Assembly (NCBI RefSeq): GCF_003286085.1
Contig: NW_020825288.1
Location: forward strand, 23,188,001 to 23,252,000
Source of the DNA: Drosophila persimilis
Lineage: Eukaryota; Arthropoda; Insecta; Diptera; Drosophilidae
Length of the DNA stretch: 64,000 nt
Direction: 5' to 3'
The position numbers and the translations under genes were made by a program. Positions 63,370-64,000 of the stretch are shown piece by piece (within the stretch, counting starts at the first letter, position 1; each line of letters opens with the position of its first letter). The notes under the pieces are model-generated. The model saw only the letters and a list, made by a program, of their open reading frames with translations, ran no database searches and had not been told where the DNA came from.

Positions 63370-64000
63370 AACTGTACGAAAAACCAAAGATGAGAGGTGG
63401 AAACAGGAGAGATTATACTACTCAATCCTCCCGTGCGACCCAAACGAACAGGTTGCTATATTATCAGAGTTGTGGAGCTCATCAGAGGCGGCATTAGGCA
63501 ACCGGGATCGGGGTTATCATTAGATGCACGTTTGAAAAGTTAGAAAAGTTACCCACTCTCGTTCAGGTTTGGCATGTTAATTCAAGGCCATCGCGCCGTC
63601 TCCATGAATGAGAAAATGTACGTAAACAACGAGGGGTTGGTATTTATCACTAGCCATATGGATTTAAGAAATAACCCAACTTTGTAGCTGTAGTGATCAG
63701 AAGATACGACAGTAGCTAAGATATCTCTTTAGAAATACATGAAGACAGCATTCCACTACCATTGGCACTGCACTTTGTGCCATACCCCCGCAAAACAATC
63801 CGCGAATGATCGACAATCCAAAGCTCCATGACCAAAGGGAGCTTCACTGAGGCTTACCACTGCCGATTGAATAATAAACGATGAATGAATAGCAACTAAA
63901 GGCGTTTCAAGTTATCTAACACGTGGTGGCCGTTAAGCCGAAGCCTGGCCAACTGATCTTTTGGTTGACCCCCGAATTGCGTGCGGTTCAACAATTTTCC
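63370..64000. other. Downstream flank, nothing seen
   Basis: No coding frame, repeat array or RNA gene recognised in the last 630 nt. Confidence 0.5.

Overview
This is a piece of an insect chromosome, almost certainly Drosophila. Short introns (52-69 nt) with GTAAGT/GTGAGT donors, AATAAA polyadenylation signals, two takeout/juvenile-hormone-binding-protein (JHBP) family genes and very dense short tandem repeats all point that way. The abundance of 5- to 6-base repeats such as GGGACT, CCCAGC and GGTACG, and a diverged DINE-1/INE-1-like copy, suggest the obscura group (pseudoobscura-like). That placement is inference.

Layout. Positions 1-35,569 hold no gene I can support. They are AT-rich non-coding DNA full of microsatellites, plus one recognisable transposon relic: a broken Helitron Rep coding fragment on the minus strand at about 32,109-32,400. 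Five protein-coding genes follow. (1) 35,570-38,049, plus: a three-exon Mpv17/PMP22-family membrane protein of 193 aa. (2) 40,255-42,254, plus: a two-exon leucine-rich-repeat transmembrane protein of 645 aa. (3) 50,841-51,405, plus: a small secreted protein of unknown family, probably with a 52-nt intron directly after the start codon. (4) 54,601-52,481, minus: a four-exon takeout/JHBP protein of 246 aa. (5) 59,460-63,282, plus: a six-exon takeout/JHBP protein of 249 aa. Genes 4 and 5 are head-to-head across about 4.86 kb, share three intron positions and phases, and are ancient duplicates.

Between genes 2 and 3 lie about 8 kb of repeat-rich spacer. It contains a GC-rich stretch (42,574-43,128) open across 184 codons except for one stop, possibly a decayed coding sequence. 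Just 3' of gene 4 is a short DINE-1/INE-1-like copy (about 51,834-52,165).

From memory, the combination of an Mpv17-like gene and several takeout-family genes resembles the D. melanogaster 3R 82D-E neighbourhood (CG2022, CG1124, CG2016, CG14661). No orthology is claimed and symbols are left blank. The five genes do not form an obvious pathway. The takeout pair would make secreted carriers of small hydrophobic ligands, the LRR protein is a cell-surface receptor or adhesion molecule, and the Mpv17-like protein is a mitochondrial or peroxisomal membrane protein. No tRNA, rRNA or CRISPR array was seen.
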